A DNA stretch of 64,000 nt, from positions 320,501-384,500 of the forward strand of contig CALSFV010000286.1 of the NCBI GenBank assembly GCA_943737045.1, read 5' to 3'. This DNA is from Parapristionchus giblindavisi (lineage: Eukaryota; Nematoda; Chromadorea; Rhabditida; Diplogasteridae). Made by a program: the position numbers and the translations under genes. Positions 35,502 through 47,668 of this stretch are shown here, one piece after another. Within the stretch, counting starts at the first letter, position 1, and every line of letters starts with the position of its first letter. Below the pieces are notes generated by a model. The model saw only the letters and a list, made by a program, of their open reading frames with translations, made no database searches and was not told where the DNA came from.

Positions 35502-36587
35502 GGCAAGCCTCGATTAAGTTTCAATATTTGGACAAAGCTACATGGATGGTATTGTAGTGGAGATCCCTCTCGAAACCTCACCAAAGTTCATTGCCATTAA
35601 CGTTTTCATTGTAATGAACTCATAAATCACTCTCTTAATTTATAATCCATTTATTTTTGAGATAAACAACGATAATTTGAAAATTCGCAAAAAAAAAATC
35701 GTTCATTTATTTCTCATTTTCAACGAGTCGTTAAGTGAACACATTATAATACACTGAACATTCTATAAAAATTTCAAAAAATTAATTGTATCTTTTTGAA
35801 CCAATCGGGTCCTTTATATATATAAAAGTGGCGAGAGAGTGTGTAAAATCAGGAGAATTTACAGAATTGTATTTCTTTTAGTTTCTGTTCTCATGTTTCC
35901 GATCAATCTTTAGCCACTATTCATGCAATGTTCATTGTATTGAAATAAATGAATAAATGAATGAAGGAAGATAATGAGAATGACTCATAAGGAGAGTGTG
36001 GATACAGACGAATGGAATGAGAAGAGGAATGAGAGGAAGACGCGGAGATCTCGAGATCTCTTTCTCCAACTGTATCATCAGCTACCCTACTTTTTTGTTA
36101 CAATAGGCAACCAAAGTTCGTTGATCATCATTAACGAGTCACTAGGATATGTTTCACGGACTTTTTATCAAGGAAGGCTCACAATTCAATTCGATGTAGA
36201 CTGTTCGTCGGGCAATTGGTCTGAAGAAAATAGATTGGTCCCTGTACCATGAATTTCACCGAGAAAAATAACAAATCTAAAATAATAATTCAAAGATTAC
36301 GGATGACAAAGTATTTTTTTTCTTTTCAGCAGGTCTAAATAATACAATTTGAGATAAAAAGATTGCTTTCTTTCTTCCTTGACGAACTAAATCACTTCTG
36401 ATTCCATACCATTTCCCAACAGTTCAATTATCGATTCTTCTATAGTTGTAATGGTGGGCTGGATTTGGAAGTCACTCACCAAGACATTTGTGTAAAAAGG
36501 CATCTGAAAACACATAAATCCGTCAAATTGCAATGTGACAACCGTTGTTTCGTTGAAATCTAAAGAATTCGTTCACTATCCTTATAC
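35502..36587. other. Intergenic region between the mucin-like genes
   Basis: Contains the 3' flank of gene 1, similar to the flank after 40700 (shared TTGAGATAAA and ACGATAAT blocks), and then the duplicated promoter region of gene 2. A 92-codon frame at 35974-36252 has no recognisable features and is not called. Confidence 0.5.
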
Positions 36588-37390
36588 ATGCCTCCGATTT
36601 GGTTGCTTCCACTTCTTGTGGGATTATGTCAGGTATATGTCATTTATAGAGAAATTTTTTTTAAATACAAATGTTATTTTCAGAGCCATCTCCGTATTCG
36701 CTATGATCATCTCGACTCTAATATAATACCAGATGATATTAAATCATTTATACTGTGTCTTGACAAATGTCAGGTATAATTTTAATGTGCACTGATAATG
36801 GCATCGGCATACATTATTGTTTCCCATACCCTTGTTTTGTTAAAGCTTTAACTTATCCATATTTTCGATATTTTAGAGTGATAGTAGATGTACATCAGTA
36901 GTATTTCGACTTAATGGTACTCAATGTACTCTCAAAATGAAAGATATTGTGAATATGAATATGATTAGTGATGAAGGACAGTGTCCTGTGGAATCTACAA
37001 ACGAAGGTTTGCTGAATTTGCCAAACTCGTTTTATTAATATTAAGATATTGACTACTTCATTCACTCAAATATCAGACAACATATTCATATATGCATTTG
37101 TAGTACTTTAAAGTACATTATTAAAAACAAGTTACAGGAACTTCCACCAGCACATATACAACTACTTCTGCTGGAACGGACATTACCCTAAAACAGATCG
37201 AAATAGGTCATCCAAAATCGAGCTCTATTGATCCGAGCTCCTCATGGATAAAGAGCTCCGCAAAAGCTCATCAGAACACGAATGCACCCAGTAGTTTATT
37301 GACTACATCTGAATCTGTCTTTAGTAGCCATCTGATCTATCTATCAACTTCCACTACTGAGCCGATTTCAAACAGTTCTGAATCTGTATA

Positions 37391-39259
37391 TCACGCGTGT
37401 CGCGTAAGGATCAATACAACTGTCGGACAATGAAAAAATGAAAATTTTGTTTAAATCATTTTTGGATAGCCCTGACAGTGCCGAAGAAGATAGCGTTTCG
37501 ATTTTTTGTCTAAGATTAATTTTGACGAAGTTAGACGTCGTTGACTGTCGGATTTTGTGGAAACGTCTTGACTTTCACCCGCAATAGCTCGCTTTGGAAT
37601 GGGAATAGCGAAAATATCATAGAGACATAAATTGTAGAAAATTCTCAGGAGAATCAAATAACACAAGCAGAAATTACAAAATAGATTTTTCATCATCTGC
37701 TGTGGCGGAAAGCTGACGTTTGCACCACAAATCGAAAGTACAATTTTTTATTGGTTCAGATGATAGATATTGTGAAGACGGATCGATTGGTGTATAGTTA
37801 TTGGGGTCGAATCGTGACCGCAATATGAGTTTTTCCCAAAAAACGAGTCTGAAATCTCGGACTTAGCCGATTTCTCGCTCGAAAGATGGAAGAGTCACTT
37901 TGATCTACCCACTCTTCTCTCGTTGATCAATGATTACCAATTTTTTTGTTTGTTTTACGTGCTTTCTTTTTTAAATGTTTTGAACGGGTTTCCTTGTTTC
38001 CTGAATATATTGTTGAATCACTGGCCACCTCATCTCCTCAACTCGAGCATGTGCTAATTCGCTGTCAATCGACCGTCTCTCCATGAGAAGAGACCAAGAC
38101 TCAAGGGAGTCGATCTGGAGAAGAATTAAAGTCAAGCAATGAAAGGATGGTTGTTAAAAAAAATGTTGTGTTACAATGAAAACTAGTTATAGACTTATTA
38201 TCTAGAGATAAAACGATCCAGTGTTTCGGCCCTGGTCCTAGACACTGGACCGGCCCGTGTGGGATGGGCCTCATCAGTAGGATGACCCACACAGGATAGG
38301 TTTCAAAAAAGAATTGTTAATGTACAATAGTCCACATTTCAGGATCATTGACCAAATCGAGAAGGAAGAGCACTAGAAGCATTCGACGATCTACTACGAC
38401 AAACACTCGCAAGAGGAGAATAAGCGAGTAGGAGGAGGAATCGGAGATGGAAGATGACGTCTTTGATGAGGAGAATGTGGAATCGGATGAAGACGAATTT
38501 GATGAGATAATGATAAGCAGGATGAGGAGGGTTTCCTTCGAGAGACTATCGCGGACGAAATTGACTCCATCTTTGATAGACAGATTGTTTATTGTTCGTA
38601 TTTACATTGTTTATAAAGTTATTTCTTCTTTTAAATAGGTTGTAGTTATGATATTCATTTATTTCAACGTTTTTTCGAGTTCAGTGTACAGAAATACCAA
38701 GAAATATCATTGAACAGCGAGAAACAAGTGGGTAGATCAAAGTGACTCTTCCATCTCTCGAGTGAGAAATCGGCGAAGTCCGAGATTTCAGACTCGTTTT
38801 TTTTGTGAAAAACTCATATTGCGGTCACGATTCGACCCCAATAACTATACACCAATCGATCCGTCTTCACAATATCTATCATCTGAACCAATAAAAAATT
38901 GTACTTTCGATTTGTGGTGCAGACGTCAGCTTTCCGCCACAGCAGATGATGAAAAATCTATTTTGTAATTTCTACTTGTATTATTTCGATTCTCCTGAGA
39001 ATTTTCTACAATTTATGTCTCTATGATATTTTCGCTATTCCCATTCCAAAGCGAGCTATTGCGGGTGAAAGTCAAGACGTTTCCACAAAATCCGACAGTC
39101 AACGACGTCTATCTTCGTCAAAATTGATCTTAGACAAAAAATCGAAACGCTATCTTTTCCGGCACTGTCAGGGCTATTCAAAAATAGTAAATATAATAGG
39201 GGTTAAATTTTGTCCGGACACCCCACGATTTTGTCTCGATCCTTACGCGACACGCGTGA
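37391..39259. mobile_element. 1.87 kb TA-flanked fold-back element in the mucin-like gene
   Basis: Termini TCACGCGTGTCGCGTAAGG and its complement, with TA on both outer sides (37389-37390 and 39260-39261). The arms match for about 560 bases (37391-37950 and 38700-39259), including CAGTCAACGACGTCTA-like blocks. The unpaired centre (about 38000-38690) contains a hairpin near 38215-38300 and an acidic open frame. No transposase is recognised; the TA target suggests mobilisation by a Tc1/mariner-type enzyme (inference). Confidence 0.88.
38447..38638 (+). other. Acidic open frame in the loop of the fold-back element
   Basis: 63 codons, very acidic at the start (MEDDVFDEENVESDEDEFDE), then basic (SRMRRVSFERLSR). 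It is preceded by an Arg/Ser/Thr-rich stretch after a TTTCAG (38337-38342). It could be a captured host exon or chance. It is unlike the arms and has no mirrored copy, so it is cargo of the loop. Confidence 0.3.
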
Positions 39260-40919
39260 TATACAATTTCTACAACAAGTTTTGCAAGCTCCGATCACTC
39301 GACCACAGACAGACACTCCAACGATTCTGAGTCAAAAGCAGACTCCCAATTCAGTTCTAAATATTCTAGTTCTAGTACTACTGATTTTAGCAGGTCTGAG
39401 GAAACAGCTCTCATGAAACAGAGTACCGACAACTTTGATTCAACTATTTCTTCGAAATATGATGCAGTTTCTGTAGAGCATACAATTACGGAATCCATTG
39501 AAGTAACATCTGTGATTAATGTCACAACAAACAGCTCGAACACCTCGTACATCAATATCTCAAACTCCACCGCTGCTAACAATAGTACTTCAGAATCCGA
39601 CTTTCCATCTAGTTCTAGCTCTTTGGTATCAAGTACTTCAGAGTCTAGTTCTAACCAAGCAACTGATATGGAACAAACAAGCACGGAGAACTTTGTTTCG
39701 ACTATTTCTACGGAAAATCATGCTAGTTCTACAGATCCGAAAACAACAGCTCCCGTTTACAGCACTTCAGAGAGTACTTCGACAACAGGCAATACCATAT
39801 TTCCAACATCCAGCATGCCTGACTCTACCAGCTCAGGTACAATTACGAACTCTGGAACTTCAGATTCATCAGAGACTATCGATTTTTCCGCTTCAACATC
39901 TGAAAACTCTTTCAACTCATATGAAACACAGTTCTCGTCAATCGCATACAATTCAAATTCAACGAACTCTGAATGGAACCATGAGGCAACAAAATCAAGT
40001 GAAGGAATTAACACTGAACTGAGTACTACGATTAATTCGACATCAACAAATGTTGATTCAACAACGACACAAACTGAACTCTCAACCTCCGATCAACCAA
40101 ATGCACAGGTATCGAGTTTCGCAAGCCCTGATAGCTCAACAGTTGGAAAGCCGACCTCCAGAGAGGCAATCATTGAAAACTCTACAGGCATTAAGAATTT
40201 AGAATCTACCAGGAATAGGATTGATAATACAATCGATTCCTCTGACCAACCAACTACAGCAGTTACAACGAACCCTGCAGATTATAGTAGAAATGATGAG
40301 ACAACTTCATCAAGCACAAGAGTTCCACCTACTGACTTCACTACCTCTACAGGGAAGAATTATCCAGTTGAGGTGACACCAACGGGTAAGCTAGAGCGGA
40401 ATATTCCATCGGAAGTTACAACAACAATACTGGAGAATACGAGAACTACGTTTTGGTATCACCAAATGGGATATATTGGTGACAACGTGTACTGCAATAT
40501 TCAAAGGTGCTGGTGCGAGAATGTTGAAGGGCATTGGGAAATTAGAGTAAGAACCACTGATGGCTCCGAATCGGGATATTCGCTGAATTACGAAGAACAT
40601 TCATTCTTTATCGTAAAACACAATTCGGATCATGGATCAAGCAAATTAAGAATAAATGCCAGGATAACCTCCGTCTTATGCAAGCGTGTTGTTGGATAGG
40701 GCAACCTGCACGGCGTTGTAGTAGAGGTCTCCCCAAGAACTTATCAAAGTTTATTGCCAAAAAGGTTTTAATTGTAACGAGCTTATAAATCACGTATAGA
40801 CCAAGAATGTATTTCGCCTAATTTAAAATGCATTTATTCTTGAGATAAAGAACGATAATGTGTGAATTCGTAACAAATAATTTCTAAATGTCAACGATTC
40901 GTTGAACGAAAGACTATCA

Positions 40920-41636
40920 TATGAGGCCGTTTGTGTAAGAGTCGGGCAAATCTGGGAGAGGGTTGGCACAGGCCAAAAATTTTGATACCCTCAAAACTTG
41001 TGTATAAGGGTTATCGACCATGCTGATGAAGATAGGCATAGTCATTTTGGCTCCAGTGGTCCCGCAACGCCTGGGCGGGATTACGGGGAGTTGTCTGCGT
41101 CTCTCTATTCCGCGCGCTCTCTCGGCACTCTCTCATTTCGCCGCGCTCTCTCGAGAGTGCGAGAGAGCGCGCGGAATTGAGAGAGTCCCCTTGTTTACCT
41201 CTTTCGCAGATCACTATATCGAGGCAATATTAGCGGTGCAACGGATATATGGGCTCATAATACATCGTTGTGATCCTCTCGCCACGCCGGTTCGAACTGT
41301 CATACTCGTCTGGGGCGCAAATGTCTCCATCAAAATTTCCAATAATCGACCTTTTGAAAAATTTTCAAAACTAATGATGTAGACAGCCATCATCGCCATC
41401 GAATTATGTCCTAGGAGCCCAATTTTCTTACCTCTAGCTCTACTATGGACCGAGAATGGCCTGAAAACGTGATCTTACCGTAATCCCTCCCAGGCGTTGC
41501 GGGACCACTGGAGCCAAAATGATTATGCCTATCTTCATCAGCATGGTCGATAACCCCTATACACAAGTTTTGAGGGTATCGAAATTTTTGGCCTGTGCCA
41601 ACCCTTGTTCGACTCTTACACAAACGGCCTCATATA
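40920..41636. mobile_element. 0.7 kb fold-back element
   Basis: Ends ATATGAGGCCGTTTGTGTAA and TTACACAAACGGCCTCATAT. The arms match for about 190 bases, including CAACGCCTGGGCGGGATTACGG and its complement. The centre is rich in CTCTC/GAGAG and GCGC and can form a second hairpin around 41105-41180. It lies just 3' of mucin-like gene 2. TA is adjacent to both ends. Confidence 0.85.
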
Positions 41637-41793
41637 CTGAAAACTATTTAAAACTTTTCAACCTAATCTTTACACTTTACAACCTTAGGTCGATTAGGCA
41701 CTTTTGAGAAAAAGATTCTTGAATATCATCGAAAACTGATTCTAGTGATGCTACTGTATTCTTCAATTAGAGATAAGCTCTAGAAAGGAAAAA

Positions 41794-42353
41794 ATGGCCG
41801 AATGTTTTATGTGCGACAAGAAACATTGTGGGTGCGATTCCCGCTACATTCCATTTCTTGTACTACCTCCTCAAGCGATGTCCGTTCATGAAGCACTGCA
41901 TTCCATAGACTTCATCTTGCACTTCATCTTGGACACATATTTGAAAAAAAATTTTAAATAAGTACTGCACACTCAATCTTTTTGATATACATCTTCCTTG
42001 CTGATTTCGCAGTCGTTCACTACAATTTCATCTTATACTCGACTATCTTCTTTCATCTCTCCGGACCTGCTGGCTAACCTAAAAAGGAAGAAGCATGTGT
42101 CACGATCTTGCGAATCGACAGAGAAATAAATGAATATCGTGTGGGATTAAGAGACGTGTTGCACTCCCAGGCAGTGACGATAGGGACAAATGATCCGTTA
42201 ATGAGATATCGCAATGGGACCATGCTATACGGAGAGTACTCGTCGGTGCACTATAGAAAACATTCTCCGGTTTGGAGTGGAATGGAATTCAGTACGGACG
42301 TACCGAATAAAATCAACAAGAATTATCTTCCACAATTGATAAAAAGTTTCTAA
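41794..42353 (+). CDS. Small two-exon gene candidate, unknown
   Basis: Exon 1 (41794-41859) starts MAECFMCDKKHCGCDSR. A GTACTA donor at 41860 and an AAAAAG acceptor before 42087 join in phase to exon 2 (42087-42353), which is open for 88 codons (EEACVTILRIDREINEYRV ... PQLIKSF). Total about 110 residues. Exon 2 is charged, Tyr-rich and has no low-complexity sequence. No signal peptide or family is recognised. The acceptor lacks a pyrimidine tract, so the joining is tentative. Confidence 0.4.
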
Positions 42354-43791
42354 TGATGTCTATGCATGCGAGTAAATTGCATGTATTATTATTTATTATG
42401 CAATTGAGTAATTCTATTACAGCAATGGTATTTTTAATTCTGTTTGAAATGCTTGTAATACTGGCTTTTATTCAAAACTGTAAATATTGATTAGTCTACT
42501 GGGTGCAAATCCATCCAAAGGACACTTATTATACTTCAATCTTGAATGATTCTTCGTTCATCTTCTTATAAGACATACATAAATGTATTCTTACATAAAT
42601 GTATTTATCCATGATCGATAGCCGAAAAATGTGTGGTGCAGTATGTATTTGATATATCGATTTATTCTATTTTATTATGAATAATTTCAGTGTCATGTTA
42701 AGTTCACGTCAACGACCAGAGCTTAGTCATTAATATTATAATGGTGCATCGAGAATGATTTCTGAAGCATGTTTCGGAGACTCCGATTTCTAAATCCTCT
42801 GATTCAGACCAGTCTGGACATTTACAGTTGACAGCTCATATGATCTTCGACGGAATCGATATCACATGCCAGCGCTAAAATGGAGAAATACCGTGAAATT
42901 CTGGAGAAATTTGGTGTCAGAAAAATTCGGCTTACTTTTTTCATTTCCTTACTGAACTGAAGGCGATTCTGAAGTGACCCTTCAAACTGTATGGATTAGA
43001 CACTCCTAATCATGGAACTGTGAAGTTCCCATTGTAACGTGAAAGGAGATCAGATTGACAGAAGTAGGAGTTTCTTAAACATGGCTAATCTTCAAACTTC
43101 GAACGTTGAAAGTATCAGAACGATCAAGAGGAATCTCTGAATAATGAGGGGTCATGTTTTTGTAAAATTCTAACTACATTCAATTTCTACTTTAACTTAC
43201 CTACTACTTTTATTTATTTATTTATTTATTCTATCAAATATAATGAGAAGAAATAATTAAATAAATAATTTTTGTTTTATCTTCAAGGCTAACATGAATT
43301 ATTTTAAATAATAGATTCGTAATGTTTAATTAAATAAAATATATCATGCTGATTTTTACTCAATCATAAGCTGCAAAAGGAAAGTAAAAGAAAATGGATT
43401 AAGTGTATACGATTGTCATGAGGTGGGAAATGTTTTTGCACCGACTGAAACATATCTATTCGTCTATCCATTCCTATATCTATCTCGGCGATCGCTCACC
43501 ATCCTAGTCTAATGACGGTAATGCACTCATCTGTTGTATGCACTACAGCTTCCTCCTAGAGCTTCCAAGAATGGCAATCAAATAAAAGTCTCCTAATTGA
43601 TTATGGTCATAAGTCTATCTTTGTATTACGTAACAGTCCTCCTTTCGTCTTTTACTCCTGAGAAATTCATTATTACCGTCATATTTCGTTATTCAGTTCA
43701 ATTTTTTTCCTGTTATCATATCTCTTTTCATTGTCTATTTCATGAATACTTATAAATATTTTAATATTATAATTATAGAGAGAGGAACAAA
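42354..43791. other. Intergenic region upstream of GT92 B
   Basis: AT-rich and without supportable exons. It includes a TTTA microsatellite at about 43207-43231 and presumably the GT92 B promoter. Confidence 0.6.
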
Positions 43792-46700
43792 ATGAAACAC
43801 AAATCGCCCCTGCACATGACGATTTCGTCGCCATCGAGGACTATGACATCTTCAACGTTGCCACGATGTTCAATCAAAATGCTACTACACGTACTCATAG
43901 GGTCACTGTCTCTACTGGTTGTGGGATATCTATTACTGCCCATTACTGGAATACTGGATCCGATTTCCAATAAGTGAGTTTTTATATATTTTTTTAAATT
44001 TATTTATTCTTCTAGAATGTTATTAACATTTGATAGCATCATTTCGCATGCATAGCTTCTGAATATATGTAACTTTATTTATCGTCTGATGAAATTCACT
44101 GTTCCCAACCTTCGGCAATAGTCTCTTCTTTTCATTCAATCTCTTGTTGACTGATATTTTTGAACAATTCATTCAAAGTTAACCTCAAAAAAGCTCACCT
44201 TCTTTCTTTCGCCACAGAAATTTGGTGCGAAATAGATTCCGTTGAAGTGCTTGGTCCTTAAAAGGGAGATTAACTACGGTCTCCCTTTGATACTCCATTA
44301 TTCTGTTCACCATATCAAAAGTGGAAAAAGAAACAGTTGACTCAAGTTTCTCTCCCTTTTAAGGCCCGCGAAGAAATACGTGCACAACACCACCACCATT
44401 TCTCCCATTCCTTCCACTACAGTAAACCCAGATGGAACCTTCAGGGAAATGACTCACGCGGAGAGATGTGCCCTCTATCCTGTCTACACTGAACCATTCT
44501 TGATGTATCTGTACAGAGCACATTATGATGAAAGGTACGTTACTTTGGATGCTCAAAAGAAATGGAAAATCAGAAAACTCTGATCGTTCTGCTAACGAGA
44601 GAATGTGATCAGAGAGGATGAATTCAATCTTTCTCATACTGTACTAGCATGTTTTTTTAAACGGTCTATCACAATGATCTAAAGTTCAAAAGTCATCGAA
44701 AAATAATGGAAAAATAGGTGAGAGAGTGCGGAAAAGAATGATTGTTTTCACTAATTTTCTTATCTTTTCTCAACTTGAACATAAGAATGTTTCAGGATGC
44801 AATCAATAAGAGTCCTCGCTGTCTCTCGTTGTTCTGTAGATCAAACAAGTATTGTCATGAGTGAGTATTCTACTTTTCTTTATTTATTTTTTTAAATTAT
44901 TTATTTTTAAATTATGAATTTTAGGAAATTTTATCTATTAAAACAAAACTAACTAATTTTGATTTACAATAAGATTTCGATTGTTGTATTTTCAGAATCA
45001 GACATTGGGACATTTAACATGTATCCCCAGTTCATCTATGAGAGCTACGTAAAGTGTCCTGTACCTTACGAAGCTGGATATGATTATCACGACTTTGAGC
45101 TGTACTCGGCACCAATTGGAGTAGATGGACCACCCAAGGAGGTATTGAAAGAGTAGCGATTCAATAAAAAACATCCAAATGCACTCAAAAGCCTTTTAAA
45201 TTACGTGTGTAGTTTAATGAAAAGACATGAGGACGATAGAGTGTACGCACCGATCTCGTTTTCACTTTTTCTCTCTTACACAGTGGACTTCGTTAGAATA
45301 CAAGCGCACTCACTCCCGTTTTCCCCGAAAATGCAAGAAAAAGATGATGGATTCGATGAAGTAAAGAGTATAGAGTGTGATGTCATTGAGAAGTGAACAA
45401 ATTAAATATATTCAAATTTACAAAATTTTCAGATCACAATCGTTGTCAACGGTACCAGGGAGGTGACAATGCCAGTCCATTTAAAGCCGAAACAAAAGGC
45501 AGGAACACTACAGGTTACCGATTCTGACAATTTTATCGTAACATAAAATTAGATCTTTTATACGTAACACTTTGTTTGTTTTCTGCTATCAGTTTACTTT
45601 TTTCAGTAAATTTGTTGACTGAAATGAAAAAAATGTGTTTTCGAACAAATTGTATTTGCAGTTATGCATCATGCCGTTGTACTTCTACAGTGATTGGCCG
45701 TATCTCATTCACTACTTCGAAATGTGGAGAAAAGAATCCCCTAAGATTATGATTTACATGCACTCCGTATCGAGTAATGTACTCAGAGTACTCAGATATT
45801 ATGAGAAACAGGTAATGCGGTGGTTAAAATTATTGATTAGAAAAGAAATAAAAAAAGAGCGAGAAAGTATGTGAAACGAGGAGAGCAGAAAAAATATGAA
45901 AAAATCAAGCGTCAAAATGGAAAAGTTGTTTAATCCTCTATTCTTTTTTTCAGGGTATGGTTGAAATAATCAATTGGCCTAAATTACCAGTGATTGAGGG
46001 CGAAGTTGATCCAAACAAGTATGTGCCATTGACATTTATTTTTTATCTTCTAATAAATCAAATATCCTATCACAAGTCAATCAATGGGATAGAGTGAGAT
46101 GTGGTGGAAATGTTATTTATAGGAATATCTATCGACTTCTTCCCATCCTCGCACAGACCGATTGTGCCTCTCGATCTGATGCAGAATTCAATCTCAACAT
46201 CGATATCGATGAATTGATTTATATCAAGTATTTTTTTAATATTGAGATGTTTCAAGCTATCCTTTAATTAATTGAAGAATAAATAAATTCATATTTGTTT
46301 TCATGAGTTGCGCACCTTGTGCGTGTAAAAAAATTAATACTCAATTCCAAAGCTATTGAAATTATTTGTAGTTTTAATCTCGTTTCATTCAGAAGCGGTC
46401 AATCGATAGTGGATTATGCACGAAACTTCAGTCGTCATCATGCCGATCTGGGATCTCTCTTCTTCATGCATTATGCATATAATGTAATAATTATGATAAT
46501 TTACAAAACTATTGATTGAATATTTCATAATTTCGCATAAATTTTCCAGGAGTGAAATCATCCCAGTAAATAAAAAATACACTCGTGAAATTTTATTTTG
46601 ACTCTCCATTTTGGCTGGTGGAAAAAGTTCATTGGAATTTTTTACGCTGTCATTATCATTGCATTTTCATATCACATGATATTTCTCTAATCTCTAATCA

Positions 46701-47627
46701 AAAGATCAATTCAGATGCCTACTCTAGATGATACTTTCGAACAGTTCTCTGATGCGGTCATCGAACCTCGAATTGGTCCAGGAAAAGTATGAATATTTAT
46801 TTAAATGTTCCGGGAATTTCCAAATTGACCATTCTTTCAGACACTCTATATTCCGAGTCGTGTTCGCTACATAACTACGCATTGGGTGACAGAACATCTT
46901 GGAAGTTTCAGAGAGTATAAAGTAGGTTTCATTATCATCCTATTACATGGACTATATTGGAATTTTCGCAACGTGCGCTGAAAATTTGTAGTAATTAATA
47001 GTTAAATAAAAATTAAATAAAAAAAGTAATTAATAGTTAAATAAAAATTAAATAAAAAAACATATAATTTAGGCAGACAAAGCAGACGCGGTAATGCTTC
47101 ATGCCCGAGATTCATTCAAAAAATTCACCGAGATGTATCCGAACGAAAAGAACGACATGAAGCTGTGAGTCAAAATTTAAAGATCAAAGATTTAAAAAAT
47201 CAAAGACCAAAGATCATTTTCAGTCCATATGACGTAGATGAAATGCGAACACGCTGCAAGTCCATCGCTCGAGAGATTTTCAAGGGCGAACCTCCTCGAT
47301 ATGAGCCGGGCCAGATAAAGAAAGCCATCAAACGATGTTTTGCAAAGTAATTATCATTGATCATCAAAGAACATTCAAACCACTCAAAAACAGCGAAAAT
47401 AGTTTGAAACGTTCTCCACAAATGTGTAAACTCTTCATTTTCAGAATTTTCAAAACTTTTCAGCAGAATTTTGTATTAATGCGAGAGTTTGCAGACAATG
47501 GAACAATCGTACTCGGATAGGAATTGCGGATCCAGTGGCGCCCGTTTTCTGTGACGAAGAATTAGATCCCTATGAAGATTGGATTCATGCGACTGAAACT
47601 AAAGATTCACGATTCTTAGCTATTTAA
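43792..47627 (+). CDS. Glycosyltransferase family 92 protein B
   Basis: The best preserved member of the array: 14 exons, 518 residues. Exons 43792-43973, 44364-44534, 44796-44860, 44996-45141, 45433-45513, 45662-45811, 45954-46018, 46123-46227, 46393-46483, 46715-46786, 46841-46921, 47073-47164, 47224-47346 and 47495-47627. Cytosolic tail of about 30 residues, then an anchor (MLLHVLIGSLSLLVVGYLLL). Family blocks: YLYRAHYDER; SIRVLAVSRC; YDYHDFELYS; LCIMPLYFYSDWPYLIHYFE; EIINWPKLPV; and NIDIDELIYI, the likely DxD metal site. The C-terminus has KTLYIPSRVRY and LDPYEDWIHATETKDS. Exon lengths 65/81/150/65/105/91/72/81/123/133 are shared exactly with paralogue C, showing recent tandem duplication. 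Substrate unknown. Confidence 0.93.
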
Positions 47628-47668
47628 TAATATCCCATTTCAAATATTTAAATCGTTGTTATGTACAG

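Larger units (their letters stand above)
36588..40699 (+). pseudogene. Ser/Thr-rich mucin-like protein 2, exon split by a fold-back transposon
   Basis: Exon 1 (36588-36632) encodes a signal peptide (MPPIWLLPLLVGLCQ). Exons 36684-36773 and 36877-37006 encode a Cys-containing N-terminal part (SDSRCTSVVFRLNGTQC). Exon 4 (from 37138) enters Ser/Thr-rich sequence. It is interrupted at 37390 by a 1869-bp element and resumes at about 39262 in the same frame once the element and one TA copy are ignored, running to the TAG ending at 40699. Read through, the element adds a stop within 20 codons. The C-terminal domain (VYCNIQRCWCENVEG ... SVLCKRVVG) is shorter than in gene 1. A shorter product starting at the ATG at 39413 is possible. 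Ser/Thr richness suggests a heavily O-glycosylated extracellular protein (inference). Confidence 0.75.

Noticed and set aside
35974..36252. 92-codon frame between the mucin-like genes
   Set aside because: Its end overlaps the duplicated upstream block that is non-coding in the other copy; no recognisable feature.
39519..40022. 167-codon frame in the +3 register over the mucin-like gene
   Set aside because: A Gln-rich shadow of the ACA/TCA-rich Ser/Thr codons of the real frame.
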